From Entrophospora sp. SA101 (Eukaryota; Glomeromycota; Glomeromycetes; Entrophosporales; Entrophosporaceae), in the NCBI GenBank assembly GCA_958430865.1, contig CAUDNR010002258.1, positions 53,986 to 65,320 of the forward strand: a stretch of DNA of 11,335 nucleotides, written 5' to 3'. Made by a program: the position numbers and the translations under genes. Below are positions 1-6,970 of the stretch, one piece after another (the first letter of the stretch is position 1; every line of letters begins with the position of its first letter). The notes under the pieces are model-generated. The model saw only the letters and a list, made by a program, of their open reading frames with translations, was not told the origin of the DNA and did not search any database.

Positions 1-187
1 TTTTTTTGTTTTAGTATTTTGAAGTTGACCAATTGTTACTATAAGCAATTAATGATTATAGATGATCTGCACCGTATCAAATTTTAGGGGGCAATTTTCC
101 TTTTTCGTGTAACAATTTTAATGTGTGATTTACCCAAAAAAAATCTATTTTTATGGAAGACCGTTTTTGCTAGAAAAGGTCCCAAAT

Positions 188-442
188 ATGGAAACACTAT
201 GTAGAAGCTGGAAATTTAATAGTCGTCATAAAAAAGCTGTTTGAAATTATCGTGATGAAGAGATGCGTGGTATTTATGAAAATATGTATAAACATTCCAT
301 AAAAGACTGTAAAGGAATTACACAAGAGTTTCGTCTTAAAATAACTGAAGCTAGAAAAACTGAGAAAATTGAGACAACAATAACACCAACAGTTGGTGTT
401 ATTGTAGAGGTTGGCACCGCGCAAAATTCCTTAACCGGTTAA
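188..442 (+). pseudogene. Unrecognised coding fragment with one in-frame TGA, ended by transposon insertion
   Basis: From the ATG at 188 one frame stays open to 442 except for a TGA at 242-244. The residues after the stop are coding-like and strongly charged (NYRDEEMRGIYENMYKHS and beyond, many K/E/R). The frame enters the terminal inverted repeat of the hAT-like element at about 405, so the last dozen codons belong to the transposon and the gene's true 3' part is lost or displaced. I do not recognise the family. The TGA could have come from CGA by one C-to-T change. It could also be a chance open frame, as the stretch is short and has no known motif. Confidence 0.3.
377..405. repeat. 29-bp perfect palindrome (14-bp arms, 1-nt centre)
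   Basis: The left arm ACAATAACACCAAC (377-390) is the exact reverse complement of the right arm GTTGGTGTTATTGT (392-405), around a single A at 391. It abuts the left terminal repeat of the hAT-like element, so its right arm ends exactly where that element is judged to begin. Confidence 0.85.
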
Positions 443-640
443 TTAACCGTTAAAATTAAGAGTTAACCGGTTAACTGGTTAATTTAGTCACGTGGAATTT
501 TTTAACTGGTAAATTCGATCGTTCATTACTTACAAAATAATCACGCGCCTGTTGAATTTTATTATTATACACTTAATAGATGCTAAATGATTACAGTCAA
601 ACCTCGCCACAGTGATTCATGGTTCCAGCCAAAAAATCCG

Positions 641-662
641 TTATTATTATTATTATTATTAT
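641..662 (+). repeat. (TTA)n microsatellite
   Basis: Seven consecutive TTA/ATT units, directly after an AATCCG motif that recurs with a shorter TTA run at 1341-1357. Confidence 0.9.
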
Positions 663-707
663 GACAAGAAGTCCGCAGCGGCAAAATTGGCAAATTTTTT
701 TTAATAA

Positions 708-874
708 TACAAAGCTCTCTATACCGAACCCTCTGTCCATTATATGCATTTTTCTGCTTTTGTTCATTTTAGGGAGAAATTAATTATAAAAAATTGAATC
801 GGAGACGGGCGACAAAAGGGAAATTCGTTATAGAGAAATTTACTTAGTGTTCGTTATAGAGAGGTTTGGTATAG
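708..874. mobile_element. Small inverted-repeat element nested inside the pogo-like element
   Basis: The sequence at 708-732, including CTCTCTATACCGAACCCT, is matched in inverted orientation by 846-874, which includes AGTGTTCGTTATAGAGAG. The aligned ends share roughly 25 bp with several mismatches, giving a unit of about 165 bp. The right end also contains two tandem TTCGTTATAGAGA-type motifs (826 and 850). This resembles a third pogo-type MITE, but it could instead be subterminal repeats of the enclosing element. Target duplication cannot be decided. Confidence 0.35.
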
Positions 875-976
875 TGCAATAAATTAATAAATTAAATACA
901 GAAATAAATAAATGAATAAATGAATAATACATACGGAAATGAAATTATTTGAAATAAGATGTAATATTTGGTTGTA

Positions 977-1270
977 TTAGTTTTCATTATCTAATAATTT
1001 CACTTTTTTCAATGGTTTCAATGCTTTAATTTCTTTACAATCTATTTCTAAATCACTTTGTTGAAGAAAATTAAAAGCCATCTCAAAGGAAATTACGGCA
1101 TCTTTCGTTGAAACTTTATACATAGTGTTACTCTCAACAACTATTATATTATTAGCATCATTTTGAAACCTCTTCGACTATATTTCTTGAATTTTCAATT
1201 TCATTATTAGATATTTCATTTTCCAAAGGGAGAATTGCAGTTTTCCTTATCAATTTTGGTAATTTGGATC
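977..1270 (-). pseudogene. C-terminal remnant of a pogo/Tigger-type DDE transposase
   Basis: On the minus strand, codons from about 1168 down to the TAA at 979-977 give a charged tail (VVESNTMYKVSTKDAVISFE and onward to a KPLKKVKL-like end). It resembles the post-DDE C-terminal tail of Tigger/CENP-B-like transposases, in which a VS..EA..AL segment is common. A second in-frame stretch (1270 to about 1168, PKLIRKTAILPLENEISNNE) lies in another frame, so there is a frameshift near 1165. The DNA-binding and catalytic DDE parts are missing. The assignment rests on the enclosing terminal repeats plus a weak family likeness. Confidence 0.5.
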
Positions 1271-1578
1271 ACGTGAATCTGCTGTAGACATAGAAAGACC
1301 TCATCAAAAATCCGTGGAACAAATTTATTATTAGTAGTAGAATCCGTTATTATTATGACAAACGTTTTAATTAATATTAATAAGGGGACAATGCTTAAAT
1401 CCGTTGTAACAAGAATGTGTTGCGGCGAGGTCCTCTGTGACGAGGTTTGACTGTAATATATAAAAAAAAAATTAATAAATGGTGGTTAACCGGTTAAAAA
1501 AAATATCTTAACCGGTTAACCGTTTAATTGCAGTTAACCTGTTAACCACGGTTAAACGGTTGACCGTGCCAACCCCTA

Positions 1579-2677
1579 AAATCAACCTATTTTAATTTGA
1601 ATAATTTAAAAATAATTTCGCAGTTAATAAAAAATAGTTTGAGCTTATAAAAAATCAATTTTCACCCAAAGTGTTTCGACAATTTCGGCTACTAAGAGAG
1701 ATAGTTTCGACTGGAAACCTTAATCCTGATTTCCATTACCTAATTGTAATAATACTAATAAGTATTTTACAACAAGGAACAGAAAACTGCTTTGAACATT
1801 CCTAGTGTATCAAATTTGGTCGGATAATTTCCACGATGTAACAAATCCCCAACTGAGGCCCGTATGGGGTGATGGTAAGATTTTGATATATACTGTCTCG
1901 GAGGATAGTGTACCAGTCCTATAAAAAATGAATGTAAGGAAAAATTACAAAATATGAGGAAATGCAAAGGATTTTACCAGATGTTGATTTTACTACATGT
2001 TGATATTAATATTATTAATATGGAAAGCTGCAGGTAAGGAAAAATGCAATTTTGATGTAATAGTTTTACAACTTTGATAACATTTCGTCAAACAATATTA
2101 GAATCAGTTAATAAAATAATATCAAGAACTAATAATTAAATTTATCTAATTAATCATCGCTTGTCTCCGAAAGACGGTTCAGTTTGAGTAAATACAAAAT
2201 ATTCTTTTATAAATCCTTGGTTTGGCTATTTTATAAAATTCCAAAATTCAACCTCGCCATTGAACCTATTAGATATTATTTTACAAACTTAAAAATCTAC
2301 AAACTTTAGAACCAACCAATCCTTTAGTTGCATTAGTTATAGCGTTAATATTTTTTTAAATCAATTTCCGTTTAATGTTAAATTTATATATAAGGAATAG
2401 CGGGAAAATAGAATAAAGGAAGGAAATATAGTAATTACCACCTTACCAAGATTCACCATTATAATTTTGGCATTAACGATATTGAAAAATACACAATAAT
2501 CATTAATTTAGTATTAATTTATCTATCAAACCCATAAATGGTTTTTTCTTGTTTTTTTTTTAATGTATGGGTGGACTGTATAAATTTTATTTAATATGAT
2601 GTATAGTATGATAAATGATAAATAACCGACGTCAAATTCTTGCGCTTACCATTCCAAAAAAGACTTTCAAATTACAT
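1579..2677. other. About 1.1 kb AT-rich stretch with no recognisable gene
   Basis: Both strands carry frequent stops. A 66-codon open stretch on the minus strand at 1767-1967 has no recognisable motif and an amino-acid make-up (many F, H, S) typical of chance frames. I see no terminal repeats, tRNA-like folds or tandem repeats here. Confidence 0.6.
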
Positions 2678-2842
2678 TTAGTTTCCTCGCATGTGAGATT
2701 GGAACTCCTCCAAGTCTAGTAAGATTTCTGATTGCACCTAATCCGGACATTTCCAAGAATTCCACGATTCCTTTACCTCTCTTTCAACATCAGGAAAATA
2801 AATCTTACGTAAACCTACATAGGGTTCAGAATTGGCCAGCAT
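2678..2842 (-). pseudogene. Coding fragment with one in-frame TAG, left half of an inverted duplication
   Basis: Read on the minus strand from the ATG at 2842, the frame gives MLANSEPYVGLRKIYFPD, continues to a TAG at 2740-2738, and then stays open with coding-like content (VQSEILLDLEEFQSHMRGN) to a TAA at 2680-2678. That is 54 codons with a single nonsense codon. The first 18 codons are duplicated in inverted orientation at 2883. TAG could derive from TGG by one transition. The family is not recognised. Confidence 0.35.
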
Positions 2843-2937
2843 TATGTCGATATTTTGGTAATTCTGTTAACATTTCCGCATAATGCTGGTCAGTTTTAAA
2901 CCCTACGTAGGTTTACGTGAGATTTATTTTCCTGATG
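2788..2937. repeat. 59-bp inverted repeat with 32-nt loop (inverted duplication)
   Basis: The left arm 2788-2846 and right arm 2879-2937 are reverse complements over 59 bp with six mismatches, separated by 32 nt. All six differences are transitions. Each arm, read outward, encodes a related peptide (ML....PYVGLR.IYFPD), and five of the six differences change the amino acid. The outer flanks of the two arms are unrelated. It is either a fold-back element that carries coding sequence or a local inverted duplication of a gene fragment. Confidence 0.85.
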
Positions 2938-3080
2938 AACCCCGTAGTAGTGATTGTTATAGTGAAAGTAACAGCGTTAATAACTTCTTCTGGGCCGCCA
3001 TTCTGATTAGAGATTGGACTCGATTAAAAATTATTTACCGATTAATTAGTTATGTACGTGTGCATAAAAATTATTATTAA
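2883..3080 (+). pseudogene. Second copy of the same coding fragment, right half of the inverted duplication
   Basis: An open frame of 65 codons from the ATG at 2883. Residues 1-18 (MLVSFKPYVGLREIYFPD) match the peptide encoded by the opposite arm at 13 of 18 positions. The remaining residues share nothing with the other copy and have no recognised motif. It is probably a gene fragment rather than a working gene. Confidence 0.3.
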
Positions 3081-3430
3081 AGCTATTCACTTTTTTTATA
3101 TTCTGTTTTAAAAAGTTCAATTTTTTTTATAATACTCAGTTTCAAGTTTATGCACTCATTGGTAATATTATTACCAACAACACGGAACAACTTCTCTCTG
3201 GAAACTGATGTCGGAAATTTTTTGGTTATTTCTGAAAGAATTGGAAAAATCCCTCGTAAATTATTTATTTTTTTAATGAGTTTTGAGAACTAACAGTGTT
3301 TTAAAGATGATAGATTGATGATGTTTTTTCTAGGCTTAGAGTAGGACTACAAATATAATAATTATTGTCGTAATATATTAATTGAATCAATATCTGATTT
3401 TCAATTAATCCAGTCAATAATAGATTTTTC
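3081..3430. other. 350-bp AT-rich stretch without a gene
   Basis: It contains T-runs and one short perfect stem-loop (TTGGTAAT-ATT-ATTACCAA, 3159-3177). I see no coding or element boundary until the MITE at 3431. Confidence 0.5.
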
Positions 3431-3739
3431 GAGGTATCTAGACGTTTCCCCGACAATTACATTTTGTATTACAATATTTATTTGTTTCCCTGCTATGCCA
3501 TATCCGGCTAAGTTTATCAAACCATTTAAGTCTATTAACCCATTCATTAGGCGACTAAGCTGTTTAAGTCGGTTAGGCCATTTATTAGCCAATTAATATT
3601 AAATATAGTTAACAAAATCTTGTCGGGGAAACGTCCTGTCGGTGAAACGTCCTGTCGGTGAAACGTCCTGTCGGTGAAACGTCCTGTCGGTGAAACGGTG
3701 TCGGGGAAACGGTTGTCGGGGAAACGTACCAGACCCCTC
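3431..3739. mobile_element. 309-bp MITE with imperfect terminal inverted repeats
   Basis: The left end 3431-3456 (GAGGTATCTAGACGTTTCCC then CGACAA) pairs with the inverted right end 3713-3739 (GAGGGGTCTGGTACGTTTCC then CCGACAA), with one gap and three mismatches. The interior has loose repeats built around GACTTAAA, and no transposase. No clear target duplication was found, so the superfamily is undecided. On its right it borders a decayed minus-strand coding stretch (3741-4092), which it may have interrupted. Confidence 0.6.
3622..3726 (+). repeat. Seven tandem copies of GTCGG(G/T)GAAACG at the MITE's right end
   Basis: The copies start at 3622, 3638, 3654, 3670, 3686, 3700 and 3715. The first five have a strict 16-bp period with a TCCT spacer; the last two are spaced by 14 and 15 bp. 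Copies 1, 6 and 7 have GTCGGGG, while 2-5 have GTCGGTG. The last copy is the terminal inverted repeat itself, and the opposite end has only one copy, so the array looks like one-sided amplification of the terminal motif. Confidence 0.9.
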
Positions 3740-3740
3740 A

Positions 3741-4092
3741 AATATTGTTTAAAAAAAAGAAGTCCTTTAAAATTTTCACAGTCTTAGTACTTGCTGCTCG
3801 AGGAAATCTAATTGTCATGTCAAGTTGAGAATGATTGACTTTACTTGCGTCAGGTTTCTTATAATCCTGACTTGTTTGTTGGGTGGTTTCTTTATTGTCT
3901 TCTTTTTCATAAACCTTCATTTTTAATTTTGTTATCATCAATTGAAGTAAGTGTTAGTTCTTTATAGTGCGACTAATTTACCCACCAGTTCCCGTTGCTT
4001 TGCTTCCTCTGGTAATAGCATCATTCGGTTAATTTATCACTCTCAATGCTATCACCACTATCGTTGACAAAACCTTCTTTTCCTTCAATAAT
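3741..4092 (-). pseudogene. Decayed, frameshifted coding stretch of unknown family
   Basis: On the minus strand, successive frames give plausible hydrophilic segments: EGKEGFVNDSGDSIESDKLTE (from about 4092), then MLLPEEAKQRELVGKLVAL, then a long segment with KVYEKEDNKETTQQTSQDYK that ends at the MITE border. They are separated by frameshifts or stops (near 4030 and 3965). This looks like a low-complexity, acidic/basic protein region that has lost its frame. It could also be exons whose junctions I cannot place. No motif is recognised. Confidence 0.25.
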
Positions 4093-4562
4093 CTAATCAG
4101 TCATTATAAATCATTCTATAATTCGTGTCGATTTAAAATAACGAATAAAACGATATAAATAAATAAATATTTTTTGGCATATACTAAACTGATAAACCGT
4201 AATTATCAATTGAATTTAGTTTATCAATTATTGTAAACTTCAAATGTCGGTAAATGTTTTTTGAACTAGATATTCTGTAACATAGGTAATCAAGAAAGTT
4301 GCTTAGCTGCAATTATAATGATTCTACTTACTTTCAAACCTGAAAGTTTAGAAATTTGTTATTATCAGGGTTTTAGTATATCAGATATTAGATATCAATG
4401 GAAAGATTTATTTTTTTCATAATAAAATAATACAAATCCAATATATTCATAAATCTTTAGAAATAAAGTATAAAGTATAAAATAACATTGTTACAAAATT
4501 TTATGAATTTTTGTAGAATTTGTTTAGTTTAGAACTAAGAAAAATTCAGGATTTAATTTTTA
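4093..4562. other. 470-bp AT-rich stretch without a gene
   Basis: I see no coding on either strand. In particular, the minus strand does not resume the missing helicase motifs of the primase-helicase gene that ends at 4563. Confidence 0.55.
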
Positions 4563-6251
4563 TTATTTGTTTGAAAATTTCAGAAAGAAAAGAGAAAAAC
4601 AGCCTTTGATTATCATAATTGATAGGGATGGGGGAGTTTGGTTTGGTTTGGTTTGACGTTGAATTGCATTGACTTCATCTAAAACTGCTATAATAAGACG
4701 AGATGAGAATTCGATACAAGAAAGGCTCTCTACTTGAACTATAATAACATCCCATTTATCTACAGATAAGTTCTGTTCATCTTGGTAGTTACAGATTTTG
4801 AGCCCCGATAATTTGAGTTCATTGATTTTTCCTTGTGATTCGTTACTAAGAGTTTTTCGATAAGAGATCCAAATAATAGCAGGTAATTGTGTTCCACTTC
4901 TAGATAAAGTCTCAATATTCCTTCTTAAACCTTTCGTTTTTCCTGTCATCATAGGAGAGCGAATCAAAGTTGTACTAGGTTTGTTACTCAAGAAATTGGG
5001 ATAAACTTCTGGAGCATTTTCCATTTCCTTTACATTAATAACTTCTCCAGGTAATTTAGGAAGTGGACGTGGATTTAATACAGCTTTGGCTATTCTTTCA
5101 TTTAATCCCAATTTAGGTTTCACTATTGATTTGACTTTGTCTGATACTTTATCGAAGCTAAGGCCCTTGTGATCTGGCTTGTATTGTTTTTGACGATAAC
5201 ACTTAAGTATGAAATGCCCATTTTGACGAATAAATCCATAGAGCTGATCTTTTTCATGTTTAACATCGCATATAGGACACTCTTTAACTGATTGTGTTTG
5301 AAAGTTGATGAATCCTTTCTCAGTTCTTCCAATCTGAAGCCACCCATATTTTTCAATAACTAGATTAGCACCTTTATTCAAAGCATTTTCATCATTGATG
5401 GGCTGGGATTCTTGTTTTACTGGCTCCTCAGAAGAAAAGGTTCGGGGCCAGATTTCAGAAACATCAAACCTAGGTTGAACTAGATAATCTTCTAGCTTAC
5501 GATATCCTTTCTTAACTGAAGAAATTGTAGGTCTTTTAATTCTATCACCCTTTGCCGACCCAAGAAGACGAAGACTGAAGCGAGATTTATAGAGTCCTAT
5601 ATCAATAAATTCTGAGTATGGCTTTCCAATCCTATTAGCAACTTTTTCCACAAAACCTTTAAGATCTCTATAGTCAATAAAACAGGCATGGGGATATACA
5701 ATATGCCAGCTACATTTATTGGCATTAGACGAACTAGCTAAGGCAAAATCATTTAAAGTTATGTGGTGTTTTAAATCGGTATATATAATATCGGCACAGG
5801 CAATTAAGATCCTGGATAATAAATCTTCACGAGAAATTTTATATCTATCTAAGGAAGGGAGTTCAGAATTCATGGGATCGGGGTACTGCCTTGCATCGAT
5901 GTCCAGAACTGGGTGAAGAGGTAGACTTCCATCAATACATTCGTGGGTGTCGGGTAGCCCATAAACTTTGGAAGGATGATCAACTATAGTAAACCCCTTT
6001 TCTGCCACTCGAATTATATATTGGGAATAAAGCTCTTCGGGTTTGTATACTTCCAAAAGTGCAGTATCATTTCCATCGGATTTAAGCCAATATTTATGAT
6101 ACGTATATTTTTCATGGTTAGGTTTATAATCAAGATTCGTTAAACCTGTGAGAAGCTTTTTTGCCTCATTATATTCGGCTGACTTTTGATTTAAGCGCTG
6201 TTGTTGTAATGATTCACGAAGACGTTTTTTTGCTTCACTAGACAAACTCAT
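4563..6251 (-). CDS. Archaeo-eukaryotic primase fused to a UL9-like origin-binding SF2 helicase, C-terminally truncated
   Basis: The 562-residue product would prime and unwind DNA. An AEP primase domain occupies about 50-260. The metal-binding DxD is at D117/D119 (HPVLDIDA), the S-x-H motif at 181-183 (SWHIVYP), and a third acidic residue at D217 (FIDIGLY). A UL52-like zinc motif follows: C325-x2-C328 with H346-x4-C351. A helicase domain begins at about 405, with Walker A SPMMTGKTK (432-440), WISYRKTLS (461-469), WDVIIVQVESL (500-510) and Walker B VLDEVNAIQRQ (523-533), a pattern typical of the herpes/NCLDV origin-binding family. Right after this the frame enters four CAAAC repeats and a non-homologous tail, so helicase motifs III-VI are missing. 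The start is the ATG at 6251, in a divergent promoter with the zinc protein. Similar primase-helicase fusions are known in large DNA viruses. The family call is firm; present function is doubtful. Confidence 0.85.
   Translation of the reverse strand: MSLSSEAKKRLRESLQQQRLNQKSAEYNEAKKLLTGLTNLDYKPNHEKYTYHKYWLKSDGNDTALLEVYKPEELYSQYIIRVAEKGFTIVDHPSKVYGLPDTHECIDGSLPLHPVLDIDARQYPDPMNSELPSLDRYKISREDLLSRILIACADIIYTDLKHHITLNDFALASSSNANKCSWHIVYPHACFIDYRDLKGFVEKVANRIGKPYSEFIDIGLYKSRFSLRLLGSAKGDRIKRPTISSVKKGYRKLEDYLVQPRFDVSEIWPRTFSSEEPVKQESQPINDENALNKGANLVIEKYGWLQIGRTEKGFINFQTQSVKECPICDVKHEKDQLYGFIRQNGHFILKCYRQKQYKPDHKGLSFDKVSDKVKSIVKPKLGLNERIAKAVLNPRPLPKLPGEVINVKEMENAPEVYPNFLSNKPSTTLIRSPMMTGKTKGLRRNIETLSRSGTQLPAIIWISYRKTLSNESQGKINELKLSGLKICNYQDEQNLSVDKWDVIIVQVESLSCIEFSSRLIIAVLDEVNAIQRQTKPNQTPPSLSIMIIKGCFSLFFLKFSNK
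4636..4655 (+). repeat. Four tandem GTTTG units at the helicase break point
   Basis: Four exact GTTTG copies (CAAAC in the gene's sense). They lie directly after the conserved ...NAIQRQ residues of the minus-strand helicase, where family resemblance stops. This suggests the junction of an insertion or deletion, such as the tail of a retroposon. Confidence 0.8.
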
Positions 6252-6372
6252 GTATTGATTTGTATGTTGTTTGTATATGCAGTATATAGTTATAAACTAA
6301 AAGTATTATACTTAACCCGAAAAACTTCAAAATGAAATTAATTATTCTATATCATTATTATTGACAATAAAT
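6252..6372. promoter_or_regulatory. Divergent promoter between primase-helicase and zinc protein
   Basis: A 121-bp gap separates the two ATGs, which point outward. It is very AT-rich, with TATA-like stretches on the minus side (6278-6292, around AGTATATAGTTAT) and the plus side (TTCTATATCATT, about 6345). It presumably drives both genes; no operator can be assigned. Confidence 0.35.
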
Positions 6373-6663
6373 ATGGGACTCTATCGTTGTCCTTATATTC
6401 TTAGAACTGGTAAAGTCTGTGGTCGAGGTTGTAATCAACCAGAAGGATGTAAACTTCATCGAAATTCTCCTACACGGATTCCTTGTAAAGAATATGGTTG
6501 TGGTAAGCTAACTTATTCTAAATATGGTGCATGCCGGAATCATGCAAGTAAGTATCGAAAAAGAGAATATTATCAACAAAAAAAGCAGGATGAATTGTGT
6601 ATACAAATTGCTATGATTGAGAATCATATACCCGACTTACCCGATTCTAGACATGAAGTATAA
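6373..6663 (+). CDS. Small two-module Cys/His (probable zinc-binding) protein, 96 aa
   Basis: The product begins MGLYRCPYILRTGKVCGRGC from the ATG at 6373. Cysteines and histidines fall in two modules: C6, C16, C20, C26-x2-H29, and C38-x4-C43-x10-C54-x2-H57. Each module ends in C-x2-H, and the first is followed by a basic stretch (KLHRNSPTR). After them comes a basic, tyrosine-rich segment (KYRKREYYQQKKQ, about 60-72) that may contact nucleic acid, then an acidic tail. I do not recognise a named family. The spacing fits a zinc-ribbon or C3H-like fold, as in small regulators of viruses and mobile elements. It shares a promoter region with the primase-helicase, and its last 40 bp overlap the opposing gene. 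An upstream in-frame TTG at 6361 is less likely as a start. Compact, metal-ligand-rich sequence argues that it is a real gene. Confidence 0.65.
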   Translation: MGLYRCPYILRTGKVCGRGCNQPEGCKLHRNSPTRIPCKEYGCGKLTYSKYGACRNHASKYRKREYYQQKKQDELCIQIAMIENHIPDLPDSRHEV

Positions 6664-6842
6664 TCATGTGCTTGGCATATACCAATTATTTTTTCCAAAA
6701 CATCTTTAAGTAAAGCTATATCCTCTTTGATCCCATTGATATTTTTAGTGATTTTATTACGTAAAGCTACGGATTCCAAGGCTTTATTTCGGGAGAAATG
6801 ACACTTCGTGTCTGATCGATATCGTGTTTTATCTGCATCCAT
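6624..6842 (-). CDS. Small helical, probably coiled-coil protein, 72 aa
   Basis: The ATG at 6842 gives MDADKTRYRSDTKCHFSRNK, followed by a helical region (about 20-56) with hydrophobic residues at heptad-like spacing (KITKNINGIKEDIALLKDVL, then EKIIGIC), and a short polar tail. The basic N-terminus plus amphipathic helix would suit dimerisation or protein contact. No family is recognised. The last 40 bp overlap the 3' end of the convergent zinc protein, and its start faces the recombinase gene across a 128-bp gap holding a shared TATA-like palindrome. A GGTAAGT at about 6642-6636 on its strand resembles a splice donor, so the last residues could differ if it is spliced. It is likely real because of its composition and regular placement in the cassette. 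Confidence 0.5.
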   Translation of the reverse strand: MDADKTRYRSDTKCHFSRNKALESVALRNKITKNINGIKEDIALLKDVLEKIIGICQAHDYTSCLESGKSGI

Positions 6843-6970
6843 TTCTCGATAGAATTACATTAATCGCCACCCATTCAATTTTTGGGTATATATACTGACC
6901 TGGGATAATTAATTTCGATTTGAAAAAATATATTCCATAGTTATAGTCTGCGCAAATATCCCAATCGACA
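6843..6970. promoter_or_regulatory. Divergent promoter with palindromic TATA motif
   Basis: A 128-bp gap separates the outward-facing ATGs of the helical protein and the recombinase. GTATATATAC at 6886-6895 is a perfect 10-bp palindrome and offers a TATA box to both strands, 44 bp from the minus ATG and about 76 bp from the plus ATG. Confidence 0.4.

Larger units (their letters stand above)
594..1453 (-). mobile_element. Pogo/Tigger-like (Tc1-mariner superfamily) element, 860 bp, internally deleted
   Basis: The left end CAGTCAAACCTCGCCACAG (594-612) and the inverted right end CAGTCAAACCTCGTCACAG (1435-1453) form 19-bp terminal inverted repeats with one mismatch. They begin with CAGT as Tigger/pogo ends do. 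A TA dinucleotide flanks both ends (592-593 and 1454-1455), matching the TA target-site duplication of Tc1/mariner elements. The interior retains only the C-terminal part of a transposase on the minus strand. The element sits inside the hAT-like element, so it inserted later. A direct repeat AATCCGTTATTATTATGACA-like sequence occurs inside both ends (about 635-665 and 1340-1362). Confidence 0.75.
405..1578. mobile_element. Non-autonomous hAT-like element containing a nested pogo-like element
   Basis: The left end TAGAGGTTGGCACCG (405-419) and the right end (1564-1578, inverted TAGGGGTTGGCACGG) form 15-bp terminal inverted repeats with two mismatches. The form (T/C)AGRGGTTGGCAC is reminiscent of hAT ends. 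Just inside both ends lie exact copies of the palindrome TTAACCGGTTAA at 431-442, 463-474, 1486-1497 and 1508-1519, with several degenerate copies; such subterminal repeats are typical transposase-binding sites. No hAT transposase is present. I could not find an 8-bp target duplication, so the exact borders and the hAT assignment remain tentative. Without the nested element it would be about 310 bp, a normal MITE size. Confidence 0.55.

Noticed and set aside
1767..1967. 66-codon open frame on the minus strand
   Set aside because: It has no motif or codon-like pattern, and nothing coherent in flanking frames; consistent with chance.
3159..3177. Stem-loop TTGGTAAT-ATT-ATTACCAA resembling a rolling-circle origin of CRESS DNA viruses
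   Set aside because: The loop sequence is TAATATTATTAC rather than the conserved TAATATTAC nonanucleotide, no Rep gene is nearby, and AT-rich DNA gives such short stems by chance.
3622..3726. Tandem array as a CRISPR-like array
   Set aside because: The unit is 16 bp with 4-bp invariant spacers and lies inside a eukaryotic MITE terminus; there are no unique spacers or cas genes.
3401..3741. Two overlapping minus-strand open frames through the MITE
   Set aside because: They translate the terminal repeats and the GTCGGTGAAACG tandem array, so the peptides (RFPD/SPTGRF repeats, NGLIDLNGL repeats) are by-products of repeat DNA.
5123..5356. Open frames inside the primase-helicase gene in other frames (also 5719-5916 on the plus strand)
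   Set aside because: They are shadows of the strongly motif-supported primase-helicase frame.
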